A model generated the notes under the pieces. The model was not told the DNA's origin. It saw only the letters and a list, made by a program, of their open reading frames with translations, and made no database searches. Positions 25,401 through 36,640 of a DNA stretch of 64,000 bases are shown here, piece by piece. The stretch is from Allium sativum. Lineage: Eukaryota; Streptophyta; Magnoliopsida; Asparagales; Amaryllidaceae. Position 1 is the stretch's first letter. Every line of letters begins with the position of its first letter. The stretch covers positions 483,258,861 through 483,322,860 of the forward strand of contig CM060920.1 in the NCBI GenBank assembly GCA_030737875.1, in the 5' to 3' direction. The translations under genes and the position numbers were made by a program.

Positions 25401-25707
25401 TACTTCTCACTAAATGTATATGTATTCCGCCTTCGGCGATGTAGACTGATACTCTTATTATGTCTCACTGCATGTATGTATTCCGCCTCTGGTGATGATG
25501 ACTGATCACTTCCCTTTCTTTTTACTAAGTATATCCCATGTTATGCTATTATGATATTCCTACATGTTGTGATTCCGCTGTCATATCCATGTAAAATTGT
25601 TTTATTTATTGTTTCTGCTATTATCTGTACTCTGCTATGATGATTAATGCGTTATTTCCTAATGATTATCCTTAATACCGCCCCTCGGATTTTGGGATCG
25701 TCACAGT

Positions 25708-25719
25708 TGGTATCAGAGC
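25708..25719 (+). other. Primer binding site of A (initiator tRNA-Met)
   Basis: TGGTATCAGAGC begins three bases after the LTR end. It is complementary to the 3' end of plant initiator tRNA-Met and primes minus-strand DNA synthesis. Confidence 0.93.
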
Positions 25720-25966
25720 TTTGGTTAACCTTAGTTCAGGGATCTAACACATTAAACACCTCGTCAGAATAGAATCAGTAGTGTTCTAATGCGAGTAGCT
25801 CATTAGAGATAGGATTAGCAATGTCCTAGAATGAGCTAAGCAGATTAGCAAAACAATTTGATCAGTACATCGTCATTATCTTTCCTAGTATTCCCTGGCT
25901 TTATCATTTATGAAAATTATCAAATCTGTGAGCTTGACTCTTTTCTTGCTTGTACAGTACTCTTAG
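25720..25966 (+). other. 5' leader between primer site and gag of A
   Basis: About 250 bp of non-coding leader with repeated short words such as ATTAGAGATAGGATTAGCAA. It likely contains packaging and dimerisation signals by analogy with other retroelements, but nothing specific can be identified. Confidence 0.5.
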
Positions 25967-28900
25967 ATGGCTACACGTGGAGCAGCAGCTAGAGGAGGCC
26001 GTGGAGGCCGAGGAGATGCAGCAGGAGGACGGGGGAATATCCCCGTAGTTGTGGAAATCCCTATTATTCCGCCACCAGCACCAGAAGACTTTGAGCTCGA
26101 CAAAGTAGCAAAGAGGTACAGAAATCTTGGAGGAAAACCTTTTACTGGCACTGGCACAGTGACCGAAGCTATAGCTTGGCTGAAAACCTGTGAGAAAATC
26201 TTCGAAGGTATGGGTATGGGAACTAACAACAAAGCCCGACTTGGCATTTGGCTCCTTCACGAAGAGGCAGAGCAGTGGTGGGATGCCATTACTTCTGGGG
26301 ATGCAGCTGGTACTATCCGGACTTGGGAGCAGTTCAAGACTTTGTTCGATGAGAAGTTTGTACCAGAACAAGCTCTAGAGAGGATGCGGGATCAATTTGC
26401 TAATCTCCAGCAGGGAGACCTCTCTATTCAGGACTATCTAAATAAGTTCACTCAGCTATCGCGCTATGCTCCAGAGCTGGTTTTGACCGACAAAGCGAAG
26501 AATAAGAGATTCATATTTGGGCTGAAGCGCAAATACCATGATAGAGCTATGAGGAACATCAATCTCTCCTTTACAGAACTAGTAGAGATGGCTTGCAACT
26601 ACGAAGACATGGATGAGAGACATGCTAGCCAAGACTGCGCTAAAAGCCAAGCAGGAAACAAGCGCAAGGCTTCAACAGACCAACCCGAATCTAGCATTAC
26701 CGCGGCCGCCACTCAAAAACCCGCAAAGATCCCGAAAGGAAACTGCTACAATTGCGGGAAGCCCGGTCATTTCTCTAATGTATGCAAGGCCCCAAAGAAG
26801 CCAAAGGCAAATAACTCAGCAGAATGCTACAACTGCCACAAGAAGGGGCACTACAGCAGGAACTGCCCTCTGAAGCAGAATGCACAGGTGGCCCATGTCT
26901 ATGACGGGAAGACCCCGCCAGCTACCACCGATGGATCAGGTAAACCCGATGTCTTGGGAGGTACCCTTACCATTAAAAATATTCCTGTTTCTGTACTTTT
27001 TGATACTAGGGCATCACGTAGCTTCATTTCTGGTAACATTGTTCATAAATTAAAATTGAAAAGAGGAAAACTTAAAGAACCAATAAAAGTTCAAAATCCG
27101 ATAGGAGGTTCTGTCAGTCTCAGTTCGTACTGTAGGGTGCCTGTCTCTTATTCTTGCTACAAATTCTCTTTTAAAGTGATTATCATGGACCTTTCCGACT
27201 TCGATATTATATTGGGATTCGATTGGTTGACCAAATATAAGGCCGAAGTTAGATGTGCCGAAAGAATCGTTAAAGTCGAAACGAAGCTTGGACCTATATA
27301 TATACCATGTCATGGCTCAGAAATTAATAGAACAGAATTTTGGTCTTCTTTAGAAGTGATTCCCCCTTCAATAGAAAAGATACCGGTCGTGAAAAACTAT
27401 GCGGATGTGTTTGAAGAAGTAGAAAACTTACCACCGCAAAGAGAAATTGAATTTAGAATAGATTTAACTCCTAACGCCCGACCAGTAGTTCATCCAATAA
27501 GAAGAATGGCCCCGAAAGAAAAAGAAGAACTAAGTAATCAAACCCGAGAATTGCTTTGGAAAGGTCTGATCAGACCAAGCTTTTCAGCGTGGGGAGCCAC
27601 AGTAGTATTTGTCCCGAAATCAGACGGTACTCTAAGACTTTGCGTCGATTACAGGGATCTCAATAAACAGACACTGAAGAACAAATATCCTTTGCCCCGA
27701 ATAGAAGATCTGTTAGATCAATTAAATGGAGCAACCGTATTCTCCAGAATGGATCTAGCTAAAGGTTTCCACCAATTGCGTATAGCTGAAGACTGTGTTC
27801 CTTTGACAGCCTTAAGGGGTCCCGATTTATTCTACGAATGGTTAGTAATGCCGTTCGGCTTGTGCAACGCGCCGGTATACTTCGTTGATCTTATTAACAG
27901 AGTGTTCCGTGGTGTGTTGAATAAATTTGTTCTAGTCTTCATCGATGACATTTTAATCTACTCTAAGTCGGAAGAAGAGCATGCAAAACATTTAGAACAA
28001 GTGTTGAAAATTCTGAGAAGAAATGTCTTGAAAGCTAAATTTTCTAAGTGTGTCTTCTGGCAGAATGAAGTTAAATTCCTTGGCCATGTGGTGTCAAAAG
28101 AAGGAATTGCTGTAGATCCAAGCAAAATTACAACGATTCAAAACTGGAAACAACCTATTACGCCCACAGAAGTTCGAAGTTTCCTTGGGTTAGCTAGTTA
28201 CTATCGGAAATTCGTTCAGGATTTTTCAAAGATATCAGGAGTATTGACAAAGCTTACAAAGAAGCATGAGAAATTCAAATGGACTCCCGAATGTGAAGAA
28301 GCTTTCCAAGAGCTAAAACTGAAGTTGACAACTGCTCCGGTATTGACAATAATAGAAGGTAACCAAGACTTGACTGTATGGACAGATGCTTCTATTAGAG
28401 GGCTAGGCGCAGTGTTAATGCAAAAAGGCCAAGTGATCGCTTATGCCAGCCGTCAACTAAAGCCGCATGAAAGGAACTATGCTACTCATGATCTTGAGTT
28501 ATTAGCTATCGTGTTTGCTTTAAGAATATGGAGGCATTATTTATTGGGCGAGAACTTCGAACTATACACCGATCATCAATCCTTGAAATACCTGTTCACC
28601 CAGAAAGATTTAAACCTGAGGCAACAGCGTTGGTTAGAATTCCTTGCAGCATACGATTTTGAAATTATATACACTCCAGGGAAAGCCAACGTTGTAGCTG
28701 ATGCGCTCAGCAGAAAGAATGAAATCATCGCCAGTTTTGTCATCACGTCTACATTGATAGACAGGATCTCGACTCTTCAGAAAGACGATGAATTTATTCA
28801 AAGAATCAGTCAAAGAATCAAAGGAGGTGAATCCACAAGTTTTCGACTCGATGACAAGGGAGTTCTAAGATTAAAAGCCAGAATCTGCATCCCAAACCTT

Positions 28901-30199
28901 CCCGAGCTCAGAAGAGAAATACTTGATGAGTGCCATAAGTCCAAATTAAGTATCCACCCCGGTGTGAGCAAAATGTATAACGTTATTAAACGCACATTCT
29001 GGTGGAGAGCTATGAAAAGAGATATCTCATTATATGTTAGCAGATGCCCCACTTGTCAGTTAGTTAAGAGTGATCAGCAGAAATTGGCTGGATTATTGCA
29101 ACCATTAGAAATTCCAGGTTGGAAGTGGGAACAAATCTCGATGGATTTCATCGATGGCCTGCCTCGAACTAGAAAAGGAAACGACAGTATATGGGTAATC
29201 GTAGATCGCTTCACGAAGACTGCCCATTTCATACCTGTCCGATCCAACAGAACGGCTCAAAGTCTAGCACAGATTTACTTCAGAGAAATTGTTAAACTTC
29301 ATGGAGTACCGCTCAATATAGTCAGCGATAGAGATCCCCTGTTCACTAGCAAATTCTGGGAAGCATTCCAGGAAGAATTGGGAACCAAATTAAATCTAAG
29401 CACCGCTTATCACCCTCAGACAGACGGCCAAACTGAGCGAGTGAATAGAATTTTAGAAGATCTATTGCGGGCTTGCGTTATCGATTTTGGAGGCTCATGG
29501 GAAGATCATTTACATTTAGCCGAATTCTCTTACAACAATAGCTATCAAGCAAGTTTGGGAATGTCTCCATTTGAAGCATTATACGGTAGACCGTGCAGAT
29601 CTCCCGCATGTTGGGTAGAACCTGGAAAAAGACTTGTGTTAGGGCCCGATATGATTCAAGAAGCATCGGATAAAGTCGATTTCATTAAGAAGCGATTGAA
29701 AACCGCTCAGAGCCGACAGAAAAGTTATGCTGATGCGAGAAGAAGGGATATATCGTTTGCCATTGGCGATTATGTTTATTTAAGAGTTTCTCCAATGCGA
29801 GGGGTAATCAGATTTGGCAAGACTGGGAAGTTGGCACCGAGATTTATTGGTCCCTTTCCTATACTTGAACGGATTGGAACTCTTGCATATAGGGTTTCAT
29901 TACCTGATTGGTTGCCTGGTGTACATGATGTGTTCCACGTGTCTCAACTAAGAAAACATGTTCATGATCCAGATCTTGTTGTAGAAGAAGCAGCACAACA
30001 GGATATTGACATCACTCCAGAATTAGCACTCAAGAGGGAGCCATTAAAGATAGTTGGCAAAGAAACTAGAGAGCTAAGGAGGAAAAAGATTCATTTAGTC
30101 AAAGTGCAGTGGAGTAGTGATCCTAGAGACTGTACTTGGGAGACTGAGGAAAGCATTAAACAAGCCTACCCCAAATGCAGAGTGGACATCTCTGACTAA
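25967..30199 (+). CDS. gag-pol: Gag-Pol polyprotein of element A (1410 codons, uninterrupted)
   Basis: Gag forms the capsid; Pol supplies protease, reverse transcriptase/RNase H and integrase for copying and insertion. The ATG at 25967 is followed by a Gly/Ala/Arg-rich start, then a gag core (about 40-235, with [11 protein letters not shown]). Two CCHC zinc knuckles lie at 260-273 and 287-300. The protease motif at 346-350 reads DTRAS; the family has DTG or DSG, so a catalytic-loop Gly is replaced by Arg. Reverse transcriptase spans about 525-700 with Asp596 and FIDD at 658-661. RNase H has Asp807, Glu844, Asp869 and Asp912. Integrase has an HHCC finger (about 985-1030) and Asp1121, Glu1157 (35 residues apart) with Asp1060. 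The last about 55 residues form a chromodomain-like end (VKVQWSS from 1378). No stop or frameshift. The altered protease suggests that this copy cannot mature its own proteins. Confidence 0.97.
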   Translation: MATRGAAARGGRGGRGDAAGGRGNIPVVVEIPIIPPPAPEDFELDKVAKRYRNLGGKPFTGTGTVTEAIAWLKTCEKIFEGMGMGTNNKARLGIWLLHEEAEQWWDAITSGDAAGTIRTWEQFKTLFDEKFVPEQALERMRDQFANLQQGDLSIQDYLNKFTQLSRYAPELVLTDKAKNKRFIFGLKRKYHDRAMRNINLSFTELVEMACNYEDMDERHASQDCAKSQAGNKRKASTDQPESSITAAATQKPAKIPKGNCYNCGKPGHFSNVCKAPKKPKANNSAECYNCHKKGHYSRNCPLKQNAQVAHVYDGKTPPATTDGSGKPDVLGGTLTIKNIPVSVLFDTRASRSFISGNIVHKLKLKRGKLKEPIKVQNPIGGSVSLSSYCRVPVSYSCYKFSFKVIIMDLSDFDIILGFDWLTKYKAEVRCAERIVKVETKLGPIYIPCHGSEINRTEFWSSLEVIPPSIEKIPVVKNYADVFEEVENLPPQREIEFRIDLTPNARPVVHPIRRMAPKEKEELSNQTRELLWKGLIRPSFSAWGATVVFVPKSDGTLRLCVDYRDLNKQTLKNKYPLPRIEDLLDQLNGATVFSRMDLAKGFHQLRIAEDCVPLTALRGPDLFYEWLVMPFGLCNAPVYFVDLINRVFRGVLNKFVLVFIDDILIYSKSEEEHAKHLEQVLKILRRNVLKAKFSKCVFWQNEVKFLGHVVSKEGIAVDPSKITTIQNWKQPITPTEVRSFLGLASYYRKFVQDFSKISGVLTKLTKKHEKFKWTPECEEAFQELKLKLTTAPVLTIIEGNQDLTVWTDASIRGLGAVLMQKGQVIAYASRQLKPHERNYATHDLELLAIVFALRIWRHYLLGENFELYTDHQSLKYLFTQKDLNLRQQRWLEFLAAYDFEIIYTPGKANVVADALSRKNEIIASFVITSTLIDRISTLQKDDEFIQRISQRIKGGESTSFRLDDKGVLRLKARICIPNLPELRREILDECHKSKLSIHPGVSKMYNVIKRTFWWRAMKRDISLYVSRCPTCQLVKSDQQKLAGLLQPLEIPGWKWEQISMDFIDGLPRTRKGNDSIWVIVDRFTKTAHFIPVRSNRTAQSLAQIYFREIVKLHGVPLNIVSDRDPLFTSKFWEAFQEELGTKLNLSTAYHPQTDGQTERVNRILEDLLRACVIDFGGSWEDHLHLAEFSYNNSYQASLGMSPFEALYGRPCRSPACWVEPGKRLVLGPDMIQEASDKVDFIKKRLKTAQSRQKSYADARRRDISFAIGDYVYLRVSPMRGVIRFGKTGKLAPRFIGPFPILERIGTLAYRVSLPDWLPGVHDVFHVSQLRKHVHDPDLVVEEAAQQDIDITPELALKREPLKIVGKETRELRRKKIHLVKVQWSSDPRDCTWETEESIKQAYPKCRVDISD

Positions 30200-30300
30200 C
30201 TCCGGTGCAAGGTACCTTTACAATACTTTGCATTTACATTTTATTTCCTGCTTAACTGTTATTTCCTTTTCAAGGACGAAAAGTTTTAAGTGGGGGAGAT
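30200..30300 (+). other. 3' untranslated segment and polypurine tract of A
   Basis: This short non-coding stretch ends in AAGTGGGGGAGAT (30288-30300), directly abutting the LTR start TGTAATAACC. This is the plus-strand primer. The phrase AAGGACGAAAAGTTTTAAG before it is shared, with changes, by B (reverse of 38711-38740). Confidence 0.9.
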
Positions 30301-33300
30301 TGTAATAACCCGGAAAATGTGAACCAGTTTAAAATTTTTAAGTTTGGTTATTAACAAGAAATTGGAATAATTTAAATAGCATATTTCAATAAAATATGGA
30401 ATTTGGTATGGTATGGCCGTTTGAAATTTTGAATACAAACTTAGTCTGACTGTACCGGGTGGGAAAAATAACAGATTTTGACGAAACTGAAAATATTTAA
30501 ATCTGTTTATCAATACCTTTCTAACGAATCTGAAAAATCGAAATTTCATAACGGAAATCAAAAGTTATGGCCAAATGAATTTTCAGAAAGGTCGCTATAT
30601 AGTATATATAGCCCTTGAAAATTGAGATTTTGCATACGACCTCGGAATTCGACGAAACCACTTTTGTTGGGTCCGGGATGTCAAATTATTGCTAAGTTTC
30701 AAATTTCATAATTTTTGAAGCTAGTATGTGAGCGGGGCAAAAGATAACGTGTTTGGCCAAATTCTGTTAAAATGGGTCGACCTAAAAATGGCTGTTTTTC
30801 AAACGAGCTCAGAATTCGACGAAAATGGTTTTGTTAGGACCGTATCGTCAAAACAAAGCTAGATTTATTTTTCTGGAATTTTTCGATTCAGTTTGTGGCC
30901 CTGGCAAATTGAAATGTACGTTTAAATTAAATATCGAATGTTTTATATTTTAAATTGAAAAATAACTGACTGTAACAGTCGAAATGGCCAACGAAACATA
31001 TCCCATTGTGTCCGGAATGGGGGTATTTAGCTAGGGGCGACAGTCGTTGGGTTTAAAAAGAAGTCCGTTTGCTAAAACACTATTTAAAAATTTTCTATAA
31101 ATATCGGCCAATAGGAAATTTTCTTTAATAAAAAAAAATTAAAAAGCTCTAAAAAACCCTAGCCGCCAGAACTATCGACGGCTACTGTCGTTCGCTCCTT
31201 CCCGACGAAAATCCCGCCGCCACAGGCGACGCCAGCCAACGCCACCACCCTCAATCGACGCCGCCCACCTCCTTCTTCAAATCCGACCAACCCCCGCTCT
31301 TCCTCCCTTCGCCAGCGTCGAGAACGACGCCCAGGAAGCCGCCGACTTCACGTCGACGCCACGATCACCAGAGGCGATCGCACCTGCTCCTCCAACCACC
31401 GATAGGACCGCCTCGCTTCCCTCTTTCAAGTCCCACTCTCTGATCGGAGCATCGATTCACGGATTTTCTGAAAATCCGAACCCTAGTTTCGAAATCAAAA
31501 AGGGGTATACTGCTATACTGATTTTTACACTTTAAAGCGTTGCAAATTTGTAAAAATCATATCTTTTTGCTATGTTAATGAAATTCGATGTAACAGGAGA
31601 CATCGTGACCGCAAGGAGGCTCTCTACATTTTAGAAGAAGCCGTGGATTTTTCTGACCTTCCTTCGATTTTTAGCACCGCAAGAACCAATGTGAGGAATC
31701 TAAATTATCTGTGTGAATGAAATCGCGTTGTATAAATTATATAAGCAAAGTGTAAATTATATACGCATTGTATACCTCATGTACATGTGTTGTATAAGTT
31801 ATATTAGCGATGTATAAATTATACAAGCGTTGTTTGAAACATATATGCTTTAAATTGTGATGAAATGCAAGTGAATTATCATATTATATATATATACTCC
31901 CCTCGTCCACATACCATGGACGATATTTATTGCTTGTGATTGACGTAATATCATATGGTTTGACGAATGGTTGGAAATAATTGTTTGTGGTTGATATTAT
32001 GGTTGAAAAATACCTTTGTGGTTGAAAAATACCCTCTTGTGGTTGAAACAAAATAGAATAGGATTGTGGAATTGAAAATAAAACATGCCGCCTGCGTGCG
32101 AACTAGATGCATGATCCCCATTGTCAAAAACCGCGAGGTTTTAAGGTAGAGCGAGGAGCCGTACTAGGGACGGTCCCGGTTTTAACTACCCTGCCGTTAT
32201 GCTGCCGAAATTTTCTGAAATATTTATGTGTTAGAATAATTTTCATTCATTGAAACTATTTACATATGCTATATCGAATATTCATGTGTTGAGTTGCAAT
32301 TCATTCGTTGAGTTGAAATTCATGTGTTGGATATTATTGGAATTTAAACAAATGGCTTTAGCAATAAAAATCACATTTTTATATATATACAAACTATATA
32401 GTATATTCATGTGTTGAGTTGCAATTCATTCGTTCAGTTGAAATTCATGTGTTGGATATTATTCGAATTTAAACAAATGGCTTTAGCAATAAAAATCATA
32501 TTTTTATATATATACACACTATATCGAATATTCATGTGTTGAGTTGCAATTCATTCGTTGAGTTGAAATTCATGTGTTGGATATTATTGGAATTTAAACA
32601 AATGGCTTTAGCAATAAAAATCACATTTTTATATATATACAAACTATATAGTGTATTCATGTGTTGAGTTGCAATTCATTCGTTGAGTTGAAATTCATGT
32701 GTTGAATATTATTGGAATTTAAACAAATGGCTTTAGCAATAAAAATCACATTTTTATATATATACAAACTATATCGAATATTCATGTGTTGAGTTGCAAT
32801 TCATTCGTTGAGTTGAAATTCATGTGTTGAATATTATTTGAATTTAAACAAATGGCTTTAGCAATAGAAATCATATTTTTATATATATACAAACGATATA
32901 GAATATTCATGTGTTGAATTGCAATTTGTTCGTCGAGTTGAAATTCATGTGTTGAATGTTATCGTCTTCTAAAAATAAAATGAATCGACAGTAAAAATAT
33001 TCCTTTTATCATGTATACGCTTAGTTAAAAATACACATGTGTCGAATAAATATTCTTGATGATAAAAATATTCCTTTTATCATGTATACGCTTAGATAAA
33101 AATACACATGTGTCGAATAAATATTCTTGATGATAAAAATATTCCTTTTATCATGTATACGCTTAGTTAAAAATACACATGTGTCGAATAAATATTCTTG
33201 ATGATAAAAATATTCCTTTTATCATGTATACGCTTAGTTAAAAATACACATGTGTCGAATAAATATTCTTGATGATAAAAATATTCCTTTTATCATGTAT

Positions 33301-36300
33301 ACGCTTAGTTAAAAATACACACGTGTTGAATTAAATAATAGTTTGCTGAAAATATTATTATTCGCTTTGTTCTGCATATATATACATGTGTTGAACAGGA
33401 AAAATGGATTAGCTGTAGAGTAAAGAAATTATTTGCGTGCCCGACAAATAGGTAAACCTTGATGAGTTGGCTGCGCAATTTTATTTATATATCAACTCCT
33501 GTGAATGCCATTGGATGCGGAGTGTTGGTTTTTCTGTGTGAAATAATAAACAACGCCATAGGATAGTAACAATTAATTTTGAACTACACTACATGGCATA
33601 CTTCTTGATGATAGGCATACTTCATCATATTCCACATAAGCAATTGGAGCTTGTGTGACGAGGTGGAAGATTTACCATACGAGCAAGAGGCTTGTATGGC
33701 GATGACTATATACTACAGGTTGAACTGATGACTATTATGGACTATATAAATTATAATGATAGATTGCCAGAGTAATAAAAACCCCACACGGGTCTGGAGT
33801 TGACAATAATCACGTCACTCTAGTTATTAGATACGGCACATGGACTATTTATTTCCACACGGAAACGGGGTGACGGGAATTTATTCTCTGGAGTGATTAT
33901 CAGTACATGCTCCCCCGTAAACACCAAAATATATCACTAAAAATATGTGAATGCTTTTTAGGATTTATTGGGTACCTAATACGGCCCAATAAATTTCCAA
34001 ACTCCTCCCCGTACAAAGGAGGTTATGGCGAAATTTTTCGAAATATTAAGGCGTTAGTGAAATATTTGAAGTGAAAACGAAGTTGAAATATAAAATGAAC
34101 TATAGTTGAAACTATGGAGTGAATTATATTTATATGTATAAATATAAATATAATTAAAAGGAATAGAGGCCGTGCAGTTCGCGTTTCGGAATCGTAATTT
34201 GAAACGATTAGTACGAGAAATCCGACCATCGGATTTTCCCGAAACCGCAACCGCTGGGTTCGCCTTGGAAATATCTTTCCAACGGCACCAACCTTGTAAA
34301 AATCCAAGGGTTGGATTGTCCAGAATGTTTAATTCAAATCTGAAGAAAAACAGCGCAAAAATCGTTTATATTTATATATAAATATAAATTTAATTAATTT
34401 AAATCGAATAACGACGCTGTAGTTCGAATTTTGAAACCGTAACTTCAAACGACTAGTGTGGAAGATCCGACCGTCGGATTCTCACGAAACTGGAACCGTT
34501 GGGTTCGCTTTGGGAATATCTTCCCACTGATATAGACTTTGTAGAAATCCAACGGTTAGATTTTCCGATATGTGTAAAACAAATTAAGGGGAAACCAGCG
34601 CCAGTGCCACGAAATGACCTGAAACGTCGTTTAATTAAATATGGCCATTTTTAAATAAATAAAAATGGCGAAAAATAGTTATAAAATATTATAAGCAACA
34701 TAGGTTGAAAATAAACCAATTGGGCTTGAATTGCTTGATATTTGATGGTTGTATGTGTATGACATGAAAATAACACTAAATAACTGAAAGACGGATGTCG
34801 AATAATATAACCATATAAAGAATCGATTTAAATTCTAATGACGTGAATTATTTGAAAAGGCCGAGCTTACCCTCATTTCAAATAATTCATCGAGCGATTC
34901 GAATTGGAAAATGAAAAGACGATTCAAGACCGACGATCTTTGTATCGGTTGGATGGGCGCTACTGAGGTTCCTAACCGGAGTAGCTACCGGAAAGGGACG
35001 AAAGTAGTAGCCGTCTGAACGTATATGTTGATTGGACGGATATACGAGGAATTTGACGCCTCCGGTTTCGTTCAGACCCAGGACGGACTTGTAAATGGAC
35101 TGTGTGTCTGACATTGGATTTTGTTCTATATTGATTGATCTCTATTAAATATATATCTGTTTGGCGGCGGAGAATTTATTCTCTTGCTTAACGCCCTTCT
35201 CTGAGACGTACGAGCTCAGAGGGTATATATCGATGGAAATCAATCGTATGGAGTGGACTGCCTATGTGGCATGCCAAGATGCTGTGATCAAGGCTTCTGT
35301 TGCAAAGCAAAGTCTTGTGGATGATGATCAAAGCAAGGTCTACAGGACCCAGCTTTGTGTATTTCATAGATTCGCGAGCCTGACACCCCGGTATGAGTTA
35401 AAAACGGGATACGGACTGCAGGGAGAGCACGGCGTTTCTTTCTAGCTATGGTGGTGTCAGTGACTTACCAGCCCTGACATATGTATCTATTTTTCACCTT
35501 TGTGGTTGTTGGAATGCGAGGCGCCTCGATTATAGGTCTGTAAGGACCGGGAAACGTGTGTTCAGGAATAAATAATCCTCTAACGTAAGTGAGGACCGGC
35601 CCTGAAGCATCCAGGGGTTACCCAGAGTGTGTAGTCCCGAGGCATTTGCTAGAGTGTCTCGAAGCGGAGAGGAGCTTGCCCCTTGCCTCGACTCATGATG
35701 GAAATCCAATTTCCAATACGAAATAACGGTCTTGATTGTAGAGCTAGTATGGCGACATAGTAGATGGTAGCTATGCCGCCTATGATTGATATTTATGATG
35801 CTATTCGTTTTTGAAACATATATGCACTAGTAATAATATCAAATGATTTTGCTTTATACGTATCAAGCATATTTGGCTATTATAAGGTAAAACTCTATCC
35901 TCCGGCTTGCGTTGCATTGTGTGATGGGACCTGAGTCTTATAATGGCTTCACTCTTTCTAAAAGCATTGCGTTGTTTTAAAAAGAATTTACTTTGTTTTA
36001 AATGCACTAGCAATCACTGGAGTAAACCCGTTCCGCGAAAGTGGCGTGGTCCTATGATTTGCTATTTACTGTTGTTTAACTGTTAAATAGATTCCTCATA
36101 CCAGTCCCCATGACTGACTCGTTGTTTGTTTCACTTTGCAAACGCGGGTGCCCTTATTTTCACACGGGCAGCCTAGTACACAGGTGACAGGTGGTTTTTG
36201 GTTCTGCACAGCTGCATAGCGTGCACTTTTGGCTCATGGCGAGGCTGACTTCATAGAGACGACTTAGATATTTTCCGCCATTACTGTATTTATATTATGA

Positions 36301-36635
36301 TTCCGCCACTGGCGATGCAGACTGATTTACTTTCCGTACTTCTCACTATATGTATTCCGCCTTCGGCGATGTAGACTGATACTCTTATTATGTCTCACTG
36401 CATGTATGTATTCCGCCTCTGGTGATGATGACTGATCACTTCCCTTTCTTTTTACTAAGTATATCCCACGTTATGCTATTCTGATATTCCTACATGTTGT
36501 GATTCCGCTGTCATATCCACGTAAAATTGTTTTATTTATTGTTTCTGCTATTATCTGTACTCTGCTATGATGATTAATGCGTTATTTCCTAATGATTATC
36601 CTTAATACCGCCCCTCGGATTTTGGGATCGTCACA
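30301..36635 (+). repeat. Element A 3' LTR
   Basis: The 6335-bp LTR is almost identical to 19363-25705. Visible differences include a shorter TA run (near 31888), scattered substitutions and a loss of a few bases near 36350. It contains the same GC-rich block (31158-31460), TATA-like box (31095-31104) and both tandem arrays (about 32276-32980 and 32995-33330). It ends at 36635 and is followed by the ACCAA duplication. Confidence 0.96.
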
Positions 36636-36640
36636 ACCAA
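36636..36640. repeat. Target site duplication of A, right copy (ACCAA)
   Basis: Same five bases as 19358-19362. The sequence that follows (TCCACTTTCAGTCAGC) resumes the left LTR of B. Confidence 0.97.

Larger units (their letters stand above)
19363..25705 (+). repeat. Element A 5' LTR
   Basis: The 6343-bp LTR starts TGTAATAACCCGG and ends TTTGGGATCGTCACA, directly followed by the primer binding site. In order it holds U3 sequence, TATA-like box (20158), GC-rich block (20221-20520), a TA microsatellite (about 20946-20967), two tandem arrays (21341-22045 and 22058-22412), repeated CGGATTTTCC phrases (23290-23390, 23530-23630), and terminal blocks shared with other LTRs here (GGGTGCCC...CACGGGCAG, about 25210-25236). 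Short ORFs inside it have non-ATG starts and are broken in relatives, so none is called as a gene. Confidence 0.96.
19363..36635 (+). mobile_element. Element A: full-length Ty3/gypsy chromovirus with intact gag-pol frame
   Basis: This complete 17,273-bp element is organised as 5' LTR, tRNA-Met primer site, one gag-pol ORF, polypurine tract, 3' LTR, flanked by ACCAA duplications. Domain order protease, reverse transcriptase, RNase H, integrase is that of Ty3/gypsy, and the C terminus is chromodomain-like, which points to plant chromoviruses, probably Tekay/Del. The LTRs make up about 73% of the element. LTR similarity of roughly 98-99% by eye (in the first 360 bp I count five differences) makes it the youngest insertion in the window. 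It sits in the left LTR of B, in opposite orientation to B. Confidence 0.97.

Noticed and set aside
25708..25719. tRNA gene fragments
   Set aside because: The tRNA-Met matches at this site, 40133 and 58753 are 12-base primer binding sites next to LTRs; no cloverleaf is present.
25904..26371. 155-codon ORF on the minus strand opposite gag
   Set aside because: Shadow of the gag-pol reading frame on the other strand.
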